From Thamnaconus septentrionalis (taxonomy: Eukaryota; Chordata; Actinopteri; Tetraodontiformes; Monacanthidae): DNA of 64,000 nt. The translations under genes were made by a program, and so were the position numbers. Below, in pieces: positions 1-24,789 of the stretch (positions within the stretch are counted from its first letter, which is position 1; each line of letters starts with the position of its first letter). The DNA lies in assembly GCA_009823395.1 (NCBI GenBank), contig CM020513.1:21783001-21847000 (forward strand), in the 5' to 3' direction. Below the pieces are notes generated by a model that worked only from the letters and a program-made list of their open reading frames with translations, did not search any database and was not told the DNA's origin.

Positions 1-1359
1 CCTCAGTAGATGTAAGCAAATCTGAATAAACTTTTGTCAACTTGTCCAAAGTTCACTTTGTATTCTCTTTTAATTTATTGAGAGGACAGCATGTCATTGC
101 TAAGTTTATTCGAGGTGGCACTGGTGGAGAGGTTAAAATGAGAGTCCTGTTGCTGTCAGAATGCTTCCTCGCTGAAGGTAAAAGCTGGTTGTTGTATTTG
201 ATACAGTAATTATTGTTCCTATTGTTGTAGTACTCCATTATGACACCAGTAGCATGTCAGTATCATCAGGAACAACGTCACCCCACTTGCTTCTTCCCTC
301 CTTTTGAGCCGTCAGTGCTTTCTTTCGGCCTTTTCTCCACTGAGAGATACTGCAGTCTGAAATGTAAAGAGATAACAAACATGAGACCAACACTAAACAT
401 ACTCTTCCTCATTGTGTTTCTATTTTAATTATTTTGGACAATGTCTGTACTTGTTAAATGCAATGCTAAAGTTTCTGCTGGCAAAACTGCAGTGTTGTCA
501 ATGCGATATTGGTCAAATTGTTATCTTGCCAACACCAATAAATAGAGGTGAGGGTTGAAAAAGTAGCCAGACCACCTAACTGAGAAGTCCTTCTTCACCA
601 CCTTCTGCCACCCCCAAACTGCCTGGCCATCTCATTTGTGAACAAGACCCCAAGATACCGGAAGAGAACCATGGCCATGGCTTGGTGCTGATTCTCATTC
701 CAGCCTAAGGACTGATCAAGTAAATCGCTTTCAAGATTTGGGGCTACAGCAGCAGAGGGCCCCTCCACCACTTGCTTCTGACCATGTCAATTGAATAATT
801 GAATAATTATAAAAATAATATTTTTCCTCTGTGGAAACAGAGGCTGTTACTGATTACCAAGTTTAATAATCGTGAGACCCGTTCCATTTGGAACCCCACA
901 CAGGTGGTGCTTAAGTGCTTGTCTAATTGGAGGCCCCCTGATCTGTATACAGCCTGGGGGCGGGTTTCATTGGTGGTTGACATTAATCACTACCCTTGAC
1001 AACTGTCAACACTTCATGTTACAGTTATATTACTAAAGACAGGCACCATCCCAACATGTGAAAGCTTTCAAATTTTTGAGACATAGTCCTTGGTTATATT
1101 TTGTGTAGAGGCTTTACTTGGAACGGGTATGAGACTGAACTGGCGGTACTGCATGGATAAAAACCCAAATTCAAACAGTTCAAATGTTTATATCACACAA
1201 TCCAAAATACTTAAACACAACAATCCACACAACAGGATGGTGGCCAAACAACAAACTACACTGGGTCCTCTGGAGAGAGAATCCCAGCAGACAAGCAGGC
1301 AGTCGCTCCATGAAGCAGAAGGCAGTTCAGGTTTCCGGGTTAGAAACAAAGAGAACCCT

Positions 1360-1463
1360 ACTGCCATAATTTCGTTATGCATTTTTGTGCAATGACAATA
1401 AAACACTATCTATCTATCTATGTGTCTATCTATCTGTCTATCTATCTGTCTATCTGTCTATCT
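1360..1463 (+). repeat. LINE-type 3' tail with (TATC)n microsatellite
   Basis: A TTTCGTTATGCATTTTTGTG segment and AATGACAATAAA lead into TATC/TGTC tetranucleotides. This resembles the 3' end of fish LINEs whose tails run into simple repeats. No coding part is present. Confidence 0.45.
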
Positions 1464-2689
1464 GGAATGTGTCGCTAGCCACGTTCACATGCAGACTTTT
1501 TTTCCTTTCTGATTCAAAACATTCTAAGTGAAGATCTTATGCCAACTATTAACATGTGACATCATCGATCTTGATGAAGATTTATAGTTGTCATTGTTTT
1601 GTTTCTTCCTCATTTTGACTGTATGCCAAATTCCCACAAGCCATGAAGAAAAATTGACTTGCAGATAGAAATTCTATGGCTTGCTCAATTTTCACATTTT
1701 GGCCGTGGTGGGGGCTGTTGGGAGGGTGACATACAAAGTAGCATTCAGCAGTGTATTGGATGCTCTGTGGAATGTTCAAGGCTGCCAAGTGACGTTCAGA
1801 TTTATTTGAAAAGTCATAAATTACAGGATTAACACTGAAGAAACCCCCCCTTTTTTTTGTTATAAAGGGGTCGCTGTTGCATAACCATGTGGTGATATGG
1901 ATACTGGATATTTAGGACATGCCAACAAAATCTTGAAATTAATGTGTTCACATGAAATATAAGTGAGTATCTATTTTACTCTTGGACAGCAGTGTGTAAG
2001 TAACACTAGCTTTAAATTATCTAACATTTTCAAAACCACAAATGGACATCCAGAAAGTGAGAGATTTGTTTTGGCCGAGTGATGATCCTTCTTGAGGAGC
2101 GAAAGATCTTCTTTGTTGGGTTCAGTTCAATTTGATTTAAAGAAATTTGTCAATCTCTTTGGAACTTCAGTTGGGGAAATCACGTACAGGTGTGTGGTCA
2201 TCAGCACAGCCCAAGCTGATTGATTGATCTGATTGAATTAAATGGAATAAAATAAAACATGTCTGTGATAATAGAGTACAGTTAAACGGACATGGTTGAA
2301 TATTAGTTCTAATATGAATATGAATTTGTAATAATTAAAAAATCTAGATCAACTAAATAAATAAAGATAGATAAAAAATAAACTTCAGATTTTTGTGACA
2401 TTGATTTTTGGTATTATGATATTACCATTAAGTATCAATAATCAAAAAAAGATTTATTTGCTCAAACCCAAGGGTGGATTAAAACCAGGGGGAAAGCTTG
2501 TTTGAATCTAAATATGATGTATTTAAGATGACAGTGTGTGTTTTTTTTTGTTTTGTGCAGCATTTACACAACTCCTGTGATACCAAGCACTGGAGGTACC
2601 ATAAGACAAAGGCGGGGCACACCGGGTTAAGTTTACTGTCAAAGAAGCAATTTCATGCCTCAGGATTATTTAGAGTTGCCTGTTCATAT

Positions 2690-2785
2690 GGCTTGCCCGT
2701 GTTTGAACTGTGGGCGGAAGCCAGCGTACTCATGGAGAACACACAGCGGCACGGGGGGAACGCAAAACTGGCCCAAGTCCAAGTC
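2690..2785 (+). repeat. Degraded fragment of a common interspersed repeat
   Basis: GAACTGTGGGCGGAAGCCAG and the following block, ending near GGGGGGAACGCAAAACT, align by eye to the GGACAGTGGGAGGAAGTTGG ... GGGGGAACATGCAAACTCC block at 7857-7925. It is probably an old copy of the same family. Confidence 0.5.
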
Positions 2786-3518
2786 TTGTTGAGACGAATA
2801 TGCTTCCATTCTATTTATCTATGTCCATTAGAGACACAAATGATTTGATGATGACTGAATATTGAAGTTGAAGTGATACCATTCATTAATTCAAGGAAAT
2901 CATTTTTTGAAGGGAATACAATTTGTCTGAACAGACCAACCTTAAAAAGACAAAACTCTGGGACAATTTCAATAACTTTGTTCCATTATCCCATCTCAAA
3001 AGAATAGTTGTGCACGATATCTAAGAATTTGTTCAGCACCTTTCATCTTTAATGGGAAAGCTCAGAGTGAAACCTCTTCTTTTTTGGAATCTGACCTTTG
3101 AAGTGTCGTGGTACAGCGAGGGCACAGGGAGGCTTTAATGGAACACATTCCTATTCATTTACAACACAAATGTTTTTAATCTTTGATTCATGCTGAACGT
3201 ACAAAGCAAGACTGAAGCGCTGGAAACCGAGCCGGACAAGAAGGCCGTATGTCATGGTGGGACACCTAGAACATAGAAGAGAGAAAGGAAAAGGAGCGCA
3301 AGTGTTTTGTAGCACACTATTTTGGCATGAAAATGGAAAATATTTCCTTTAGCTGAAAGCAGTTCTTGAATTTGATCAAATTAATGTGCACATTGGGAGC
3401 CTTATTTTATAATGTCGAGTGTGTTGTTGTCTGCCAGTATTGGGTTGATGTTTACAGGAACTTGTGACACTGGTAATAAAACAGCACTGCGATAAAGATG
3501 TCAGAAAGGTATTTCAAT

Positions 3519-3539
3519 GTGTGTGTGTGTGTGTGTGTG
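3519..3539. repeat. (TG)n microsatellite
   Basis: About ten uninterrupted TG units. Confidence 0.9.
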
Positions 3540-4628
3540 GAATGATAATATCAAATCCGGAGGCCTGGAGCCACAAAAAGTTTGTGAGGTCTTCGGTATA
3601 ATCTGCAGAGTGCAGCTGTATGCAGCACGTGCTTCACTTTGATTGTGATGATTGGAAAAACAAACTCAGACTGAACTCAATTAAGTCAAACCTATCATTT
3701 TATTTTCATGGCCAGGAAACAGAAACAGCATGTGAAATTCAGTCTTTTAGAGCGGCGGTTTCCTAAACAGTTGAGGTCGAAAACCTCTTAAAGTAATACA
3801 AATGCGATCAAAGACCCCCAAGACAGAGCAGGGAAACCCATCAAGTGGTCAGACATTGTGTTTGTTTATGAACTCAGTAGTTGTTACACCTAAAAAAAAC
3901 AAAACAACAACCAAACACTGACCTCAGACACACCAACGGCAGTTGAAGTTACACAAGACTCCAATTGTTTTAGCGCTGAAGAAAACCAATAGAAATATAC
4001 ATGCATATACAAAGAACAAGACGCTGGCTTCAAGAGCTCAGCACACTGAAATGGTTCAAATTGCATTCATTTTGCCTGTGCAAACATTCAAAACCAAACA
4101 AAAACGAAGAAATGCACAGCAAGAAGCACTAATGTTGGTGAAAATGAACCCTTCAAGGGGAAATCAAAAAGAAATTGATGACCAAAAAAACAAGCAACAT
4201 GGGGTTTTTTAGACAATTTGAAAAGCTCAAAATGATCAGTTTGGAATTCTACGGCAGTGAAGAAAAAAATAAACTTACCTTTATCTATTTTTCTTTTTCA
4301 GTTGTGATGGTCCATACATTTCCAAAATGAAATGTTACCAAAAAAATAACAAATTCCATTCAAGTTGTAATTGTGCTTCTTGTTGAGTATTTCTTCTCTT
4401 TTTTTTTCTGGCTGAAAGTGTTTTATCACACACGTTGTCAAGTAAAGTGAGTAACGTTTTAGGGTGGGGTTTTTTTTGTTACATTTTACAGATTTCTCAG
4501 AAGTTGCTCGTCATACGAACGGTTTTATCATCTCCATAACATGCATCTAAATGTTTTCAGGCTTCATTTTCAAATGTTTTACTGCACGTTGTGTGAAAAA
4601 GGCAACATTTCCTTCACGTCCCACTATT

Positions 4629-4649
4629 TTTATTTTTATTTATTTTATT
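4629..4649 (-). promoter_or_regulatory. Candidate il34 polyadenylation signals
   Basis: Four AATAAA hexamers, some overlapping, are read on the minus strand about 370-390 nt beyond the il34 stop codon. They are the nearest canonical signals I could find. The implied 3' UTR would contain an A-rich genomic tract (4947-4980). A true cleavage site cannot be fixed from sequence alone. Confidence 0.4.
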
Positions 4650-5017
4650 TTTTTAAATAAAGTTATTTCTCACCTGTTTCCCCTTTCACATAAACCCAAC
4701 CAATGTCTTCCAACAACACAACAGTGCAATATTTTTTTTAATTCCATGATTTCACCTGTACGTTTCGGTCAAAAACATCTAGTGTTTCTGCAGGGAACAC
4801 CTGATACCTCTTCTTCCTTTTTCCCACCTACTCTCAATGTCCATGATATGGAATAGCTCATATCTTATTGCTTGGGCATAAGAAATGAAAGAAACTTTTT
4901 CTGTGTTTCAATATGACAATCATGGTATAAAATATGGCATGTCCTTTTTTTTTTTTTTTTTTTTTTGTTTTTTTTTTTTAAAGTCACAGTCTGCAGTGTC
5001 ACTGGAGGATTCGACAC

Positions 5018-17909
<12,892 letters not shown>

Positions 17910-19090
17910 ACTCTTGAGCTGAAGTCTGCGCCTCCACAGTGCTTTAACCTCAGCACCTTCCCACGCACGCACCTCCAACACTAGGGCTCGTGACTAGTTT
18001 GGGTGTTTAGCAGGGCACACTTGCGTTCTTGCGCCACAGGTCTTCATTGCATGGTTGAGCATGTCTGAAATATGTCCGAAAGAGCACAAGAACACAACCA
18101 ACAAAATACCGGTCAGGGTGGCAGAAAACATTAGGACAGTAGGAAGGTCATAGTATTCTTAGTATAGTATATTATTGTTGTATTGTGGTATGTTATTGTT
18201 GTTGTCTCACACCAACCAACTTCATGTCCACTTTAACTACATCCATAAATCTCCCCTTTGCTCTTCTCCCTTGGCTTTGTCGGAAATGATCCTTGGAGCA
18301 GACGTCCACTTTGAACTCCTCGGTCACACATTTAGCACATTTCACCGCGGTCTTCCGGCTCTAATACTGGTCCTGCAACACTCTGAAGTGCTTCTCTGCA
18401 ACTCCAGACTTTCTCATGCAACACCACAGTTCTTCTCTCAGCACCCAATCAAATGCTTTCTCTGGAATTCAGAAAATACTTCTCTACTTCTCGGCATTCC
18501 CAAAGCAAACGTTGGTCACTTCTACTCTCTTTTTCAGTATTTTACTCCTTGTTTAACTCTTAAAAAGGAGTATTTACACCATCCCCTCACACCTGTGACT
18601 GGCACATTCTCATCTCGGAACGTAATCACCCTAAGCATCACATCTCAAACTGTCTATCTCACCCACCTGTAAAAATAAAATCATTCAAATCATTTTTGAA
18701 AAAATTCAATCCGGTCAATCAAAAAAAAGTTCAAGGCACAAGCAAGGCAAATATTCAAAGGTAGCAAAAATAATCAACATGTTACCAGCAGGCCCCTGCG
18801 GCATGCCATTCCAAAAGTTATTTATTTTTAGACCCAGGCCCATTGAAAGTCATATTTGCTTTGTTGTTGGTTTGGTTTGGTTTTGCTTGGTTTCTATAAA
18901 CAATAGAAAATTCCACTGTGTGTCTGAGCAACACCGTTGCTGCATCTACCGCAACGACGGCATTGAGCGCCAGACAATAAAACTTTTGTTGTTGTTTTTT
19001 CCTTAAGCCATATTCTGTCACCCAGGGAATAACAAATAACACAGCTGGCATTATCCTCAAAAGTAATAATGAAAGGAAATCATAAATTTG
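17910..19090. other. Region upstream of the il34 start codon
   Basis: 17910 to about 18060 is probably il34 5' leader and promoter-proximal sequence. No TATA box at a convincing position was found. 18175-18672 holds a 165-codon plus-strand open frame that I do not recognise; its TC-rich composition and lack of similarity to known proteins argue against a gene. Confidence 0.4.
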
Positions 19091-19098
19091 GTTTTATT

Positions 19099-19410
19099 TT
19101 ACCCTTGAGCCCTCTCTCTGTTGCTGACTGTCTCGGTATGCTTTCCGTCAACAAATAGGCACAAAGAGTCCTCTAGGGACTTTGTTCCAGACTGGGCCTG
19201 CCTCCACTGAGTCCAGGTCGGACACAGGAACACAACCTCTCTCCTGTGCTGCTGTCGCCACTTGGCTCGGGTTCTCTCTCTCCTGTGCCACACTGTCACA
19301 CCGAGACAGAAGACGCTCTCTGCTGTGAGAAATGAACCAGCCTGCTTCAGGGTCCTGATGAAGAAGAGCCCATGTTGCGCTTTCTTCACCAGGTTTTGAA
19401 GCAAATTCGC
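19099..19410 (-). mobile_element. LINE reverse-transcriptase C-terminal fragment
   Basis: The minus-strand frame contains LVKKAQHGLFFIRTLKQAG followed by a region with VTVWHRRERTRAKWRQ. The first motif is the typical VxKKAQxRLxFLRxLKK segment after the polymerase core in fish LINEs. No other LINE parts are adjacent. Old fragment. Confidence 0.55.
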
Positions 19411-19494
19411 TTGACTGTTTAAAATGTGTTTTCTTTGGTCGATCCTTCTATCAAGTAGAGAGTTGAGGATGCACTAAAAGTATTTTTTTTAAAA

Positions 19495-19770
19495 AAAGGT
19501 TAAAGTCCCGCTGATCACATCCCAAAGGATGCGAAATTTGTCCTCGGCATTTGGCCCATCATCCCCTGAGGGAGCAGTGGGCAGCAGCAGTACCACGCCC
19601 AGGAATCATTGGGTGATCTAACCCCCCAAGTCCAACCCCAAATAGTGAGTGCCGAGCAGGGGGGCCATGGGTACCATTTTTACAGTCTTTGGCATGACCC
19701 GGCCGGGGATCGAACCCACAGCCTACCAGTCTCAGGGTGGACACTCTAACACTAGACCACTGAACTGGTC
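19495..19770 (-). mobile_element. tRNA-derived SINE
   Basis: Reading on the minus strand, the head carries CCACTGAGACTGG-type sequence and GGGTTCGATCCCC, a pol III B box. The body contains GGCCCCCCTGCTCGGCACTC and the tail lies near 19495. The order of head, body and A/T tail fits a tRNA-related SINE of the kind widespread in teleosts. Confidence 0.7.
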
Positions 19771-20152
19771 AAACGATATTTCTTTTGAAAACACTAATGA
19801 GGTATCGTTTCCATTTTATCAAGGCAGTGAAAGTCCAAATGGTATGCTTGGTATAATCCTTCATGGGAAATGCCGGAAATGTTTTTGAGCCGTCCCAAAA
19901 TCATAAACAGGGGACTAAATGGGGAAAAAGATCATCCATGAGATAACTGCAAATTGGAAGTGGTGGAGACATGAGGGTGGACACGCCATGTTAGATGTCA
20001 ATCTGATCTCATCTCTTACTTTTCATTATCTTTCATGTTAAGTGAGATGGATATGGAACATAACTGATTAAAAAAAAACCTGTCACCTCTATTCTGACTA
20101 AGTACCAGATCACAAACTAGCAAATAAAAGACATCACCAGCAAACTTTCCTC

Positions 20153-20292
20153 ATGCATTATTCATTCATTCATTCATTCATCTTCTATACCCGCTTATTC
20201 CTGTTCAGGGTCACGGGGGTCTGCTGGAGCCTATCCCAGCTGTCTTAGGGCGAAGGCAGGGTGACACCCTGGACAAGTCGCCAGTTCATCGC
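20153..20292. repeat. Interspersed repeat copy with (TTCA)n end
   Basis: TTCATTCATTCATTCATCTT, ACCCGCTTATTCCTGTTCAG, GGAGCCTATCCCAGCTGTC and GGACAAGTCGCCAGTTCATC define the family whose inverted copies lie at 8308 and 14829 and whose longest copy lies at 7660. Confidence 0.8.
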
Positions 20293-22925
20293 AGCCTCAT
20301 GCATTAACAAATGGTAATTTCAGTACAACAATTCTAGATTGAAAGCAACAACTTTGTTTAGCATTATGTATAGTTGCAGCAAGCTGAGAAGCAATTTAAG
20401 AGGCAATTTGGCATCAGGCTCCGTCTCGATTTATTCTTTCCCCGAAAATGATGTGCTTGACAGACATAACAGGGATGGATAGCAGCAGACCTCTGCAGGG
20501 GACCATAGAAACAGAACCTACCGGTGGTTGCAGCGGAGGTGACAGGATTGCAAAAAACTCATCGACAGCCAGCAGCAGGTAAGCATGCATGAGTAGCAGG
20601 AGATCAGCATTGAGCATGCACAGCGGCAGCAGCAGTGTAGAGTAGCAGAGCAGTGTGGCAACTGCTGCAGCATTGCTGGGAAGGCGGACGTGGTTGGTTC
20701 AATATTACTTTAAAAAGAAGATTTGAGCAGATTTTAAATAGAATACAATAATATAAACAAAATAAACCACACTCAATTTGTAATTGCCGGTCTCTTGGTA
20801 AACACATTTCTTGATAGATTAACAAATAACTGATGCAATTAAAAAGAAAATCAATAAAAATAAACTGATCTGTCCCCAAACATTTGAACAGCTGTTCACA
20901 TTTAGTCCATCCGTGTGTTCAGGATGCATTTAGCAGGGGAGTCAAGTAAATTGGCGACTCTGTCATGGATCGTTTTCTCTGTGGCCGGACACAACATCGT
21001 GTACTGTAATTGTTCATCTAGTGCCTGTACTCGTGACTCCACTTATACATTCCAAGGTCTGTTTCAAGAGCAAAATTCTTGTTTTCTGCTTTGGTAGCTG
21101 CTCCCAGCAGCGGATTTCTTATGACTATCCTAGAAAGGAGACATTAACGTTCACTTTAAAGCTGACCCACCATGATGCCATTATCTTGTTTGGGGGCTTT
21201 CTATTGAGGTCTTTCCTATGTTAGCACACCTTGTAGAGAGACACCTTAATTCTTCCACAATCTCACAAAAAATTGTTTCTTTCTATTCCCTCTTTTTTCA
21301 AATAGAGATGAAATAAAAATATTTTCCCTTTTTTAATGACTTATTACTTTTAATCTAATTTCTGTTTTCTATATCAGAACCATGGCAAGCACGAGGCAAA
21401 TTGAAATCAGAAATGTCTAGATAAATAGCCTTTCCTTGCCTGGGGCAGATTTTTTGATTTTAATAACTAATCTCAGTGACGAAGGCTGCATAATTTAATT
21501 ACAAGCAAACAAACAAAAGCAACATTGAATGAATAGGCTATATAATCTTTGATTCATTTCCTCTGGTGTCACTTGAAGTTTATGAAAGAGTGACTGGAAT
21601 GCCCAGCGAAATTACAAATTGGTGTAAATCTCTGAGATGGTGGTATCATAAAGACCAATATTTGAAAAAAAAAAAAGTTAAGCTGAATGCTCTTGCAAAC
21701 ATGTTTATGACTGTAAGTCTGACATTGATGAATGAAAATCATGCTCGACTATGATTTTATGAGCAACATGTCTAAAATCATTACTGGCATGGAATATGTT
21801 GCCCAGATGTTGAGTCTGTGTTAAAACATAAAGAAGCATAGTAAAGTTACGGCTAGGCTTAAGGAATGTGGGAAAGATAAATCTGACTGTAAATGTGTAA
21901 CGTCGTTGCCTTGAATTTTTAAGGGGCCACACGAAGCAAGAACATGAAGAGGGAAGGATGGGAATTTTCAAAACCACCAAATTGCATCTGGATAATATTA
22001 GCCAAACCATATATCCAGCAGGAAACAGGAAACAACACAAAGTTGTGTATAACTGTGTACAAAAACAGTGACATTGCTTCATTCTTATTTACAATCAGCT
22101 ACATTGTCCCAACACGCGACCATATGAAAAGGAGCACATGTGGCCAGCAACTAAATGTCTTCACTTCAAGGAAGTGACATGTTCAATACTCTTGTTGCAC
22201 CCCAGGATATACATCCATCCAAAACTACTTTCACATACAGATACATTAAAATGGATAATTCAACATTTTTGCCAAATTTGCCCATTACGATAATCCCCAA
22301 ATCATATAAGTAGATGCATTCACTTTAATCGTCAGTGCCATTACCAGTCACCCTCCCTCAAAACTCACAATCAGAAAAATCCAAAGTGCTCTGGTGGACA
22401 AGTGGTGACCTGCACTTTCAGACTGTACCATTCAATAATTAGATTAGCCATGATTTGATTGGATAACAGCTGCGACTGTGACTCTTGCTATCAACATCCA
22501 AAGGAAGTTTGGGAACTATTGCGTAATTACTTTTTTGACAATTCTTTGACAATGGGTTCAGAGCGTGCAGAGACACGGCCCAACATATGATCTGCAGTCT
22601 GAGAGGGAGACCAACTAAGTTTTTGCCTAGATTAGAGAACCAGAGTAATTTAGATACCAAACTGCATATCCACAATCCAAAAATGCATCCAATTGGCAGG
22701 TTTATCAGAAATTATACTTGACATTGACTCAAGGATGACTTATGATCTCAATGTATTTAAAGTGTACCTCCTCTGTGTGGACAGGAAATTGTTTTATGCG
22801 ATCTATTACCAAAACTAGGACATTTTCATCACTGAGTAAAAAACAAACAAACGAAACAGGATGTGAAATCAGGGAATGTCCTGGGAAAATAGCACGTTTA
22901 GTCACCCTACATGTATCTCAAATAA
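20293..22925. other. Intergenic stretch without recognised gene
   Basis: No exon, RNA gene or clear repeat boundary was recognised. Open frames here are short and show no similarity I can name. Confidence 0.5.
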
Positions 22926-22984
22926 AGCTTGGTGTACAAACTGTGGACCGGTCAAAGGCCGTTGCTCCGAGGTTTTAGAGTATC

Positions 22985-23466
22985 TGACGACGAGATGTCA
23001 TATTTACGGCTGCGTTTGTCACCATTGCTCACATCCCGCTGGCTACGAATGTTGACAACAAGGCAAGTGAGGCGTTTGGCAGGAGCTACACGATGTCTCG
23101 AACAGGTTCCACCAGCATGTGAATTTTCCAAAGAGGGGAACTAACACTCTGGACTATGACTACATCAAATGTGTTAGTGTGTGTACTCTAACACCCGCAG
23201 AGAATACAGCGTCCCAGGTTCCATCCCTCCTGGACACGCTCAACACATTCTGTGGCCGCTTTGATAACACAGCCCTCACTATGCCTGGAGAAAAGGAACG
23301 CATGAGTCTGTCTGCTCTTCCCAGACTTCTCCTCCGTCTTCAACGTCATCATTCCACAGACGCCAATAGGAAAACTATCCACTCTGGAGCTCAGTACTTC
23401 AGTGGGGAACTGGGTCCTGGACTTCCTACCAGACAGGTGTCAGACTCTTATTATCCTCTAAGGATG
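22985..23466 (+). mobile_element. Broken LINE fragment (endonuclease end and reverse transcriptase start)
   Basis: RGTNTLDYDYIK matches the RGTNTLDHCY motif near the end of fish LINE endonuclease domains. LLDTLNTFCGRFDNTA matches the LNxFxxRFD linker segment. In another frame from 23408 [13 protein letters not shown] matches the NWVLDFLTGR polymerase motif. Frame changes and internal deletion show it is inactive. Confidence 0.7.
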
Positions 23467-23482
23467 TGAACCTTTGTGTGTC

Positions 23483-24101
23483 TCACGAATCGATTCGAAA
23501 TCCACTCTTGATTCAAACAATTCTCAATTCAAACGATTCTCGATTCAAAAATTGATGAAGCGTATTTCGCTAAGAATAAGGCAAATAATGGCATCGAAAG
23601 AGAGTAAAGTTTAAATGTGATTTATTTCATTAGACCGTTACATCAATTGATTCCAATGATGTAAACACACAAAGCTAAACCGAAGACAAACGGTAACATT
23701 TATTTCTGCTAAACTTGTACAAAGAAGGTTTTATTGTTTTGGCAGCGACTCCAAGAACAAGTTCAAGTTCTTTTCTCCCAGAGGTTAAAGCAATTGAACG
23801 TACACAAATTAGTGTTTTGTGTGATTTTTCAAGATAGATATTTTTTGTAAGTCTCAGCTCCCAGGGAGAAAGTAAAATCCAAAATCCGCACACATGCCTT
23901 CAGTGGAGATGGGACTCGCCGATTTTCTTGCTGCGAGAGTTGCTGGTAGCAACTTAACTAGCTTAACAAAACAGCGCACTGCAACACTCTACGGAAGCCT
24001 GCGAGGGCACACTGAGAGACAGACGATTGACTGAGAGAGAAACGATTTTTGGAGTATTTGACTCAATCAAGAGTCGTGGAGGACAAGAATCGCATTCTTG
24101 A
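23483..24101. mobile_element. Non-autonomous element with imperfect inverted ends
   Basis: The left end TCACGAATCGATTCGAAATC with CACTCTTGATTCAAAC is matched in inverse on the right by TCAAGAATGCGATTC and ACTCTTGATTGAGTC. The interior has no coding capacity. About 619 bp. Superfamily uncertain. Confidence 0.5.
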
Positions 24102-24119
24102 CATGTATAAAAAAAATTT

Positions 24120-24300
24120 CACCCCGCCTCTCAGATTCCATCACCCCGCCCCTGTGCTGAACCCCCTCCTGTAGTATAAAAACGATGAAGAAGGCCTCCA
24201 GGTGCTTGTTTTTGGAGAGCAGATGTTATCAGTTATCGATTATCACGGTGCCTTGTTGTTTCCGGAGTGGCATCTTCTTTTCATTTGAACATTTCATTTT
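24120..24300 (+). promoter_or_regulatory. TATA-like and GC-box-like cluster, significance unclear
   Basis: TATAAAAA at 24175-24182 is preceded by CCCCGCC at 24122 and 24144. This could be a promoter or the remains of an LTR; no gene or LTR partner was found downstream. Confidence 0.2.
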
Positions 24301-24409
24301 CATTTAATTTAGTTTTTTTCCTGCCTTCATATTGACACATAAATGGGCTACAGGGCTTCAATTTTTTCTCCTTTTCTTTCTCAGTCCACAAGTTAGAGAT
24401 GGTCAGCGT

Positions 24410-24592
24410 GCCTGTAATGCCATGCAAGTCTATGGGGTCAAAAGTCAACTTTGTCCTAGAGACATGGGGCCACTTGCAGGTTCATCAGGATCCCTTGAGA
24501 CACAGCCACGTCAAATTTGGGGCTTCTAGGGGGGCATGAAAAATGTTCTTCCTCCAAGGTGGGGCGTGACAGAGAAAGTTTGAGAACCACTG
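24410..24592 (+). mobile_element. Repeat copy A with hAT-like terminus
   Basis: Runs from GCCTGTAATGCCATGCAAG to AGTTTGAGAACCACTG. On the minus strand the terminus reads CAGTGGTTCTCAAAC, resembling termini of hAT (Charlie-like) elements. It is nearly identical to copy B at 58027-58204, differing by a few substitutions and small indels. Confidence 0.75.
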
Positions 24593-24708
24593 CTGTTAGG
24601 TGAAGCCAATCACATTCACATGTTGCTGCCGGATCAGACTTTGCGTTTTCAGAATAAAAATGCAATTGAAGGGGTGATATGTGATGTGTTCTTTCTCCTG
24701 GGGCAGAG

Positions 24709-24783
24709 CATCCCATCCCATCACATCACATCACTTCACATCACATCCCATCATATCACATCACTTCACATCACATCGCACGC
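24709..24783. repeat. CATCA/CTTCA minisatellite-like tract
   Basis: Tandem CATCACATCACTTCA-type units over about 75 bp. Confidence 0.85.
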
Positions 24784-24789
24784 CCTTTA

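Larger units (their letters stand above)
1..4600. other. Intergenic region downstream of il34
   Basis: No convincing exon, RNA gene or intact element was recognised. It is AT-rich with scattered repeat remnants listed separately (1360-1463, 2690-2785) and a (TG)n run at 3519-3539. In mammals the next gene on this side of IL34 is MTSS2; no exon of it was recognised here. Confidence 0.5.

Noticed and set aside
600..730. Repeat-like block with ATTTGTGAACAAGACCCCAA
   Set aside because: It resembles sequences dispersed in fish genomes, but no second copy or boundary is visible in this window.
18175..18672. 165-codon plus-strand open frame
   Set aside because: Unrecognised, TC-rich, without splice or promoter context; probably chance or decayed repeat.
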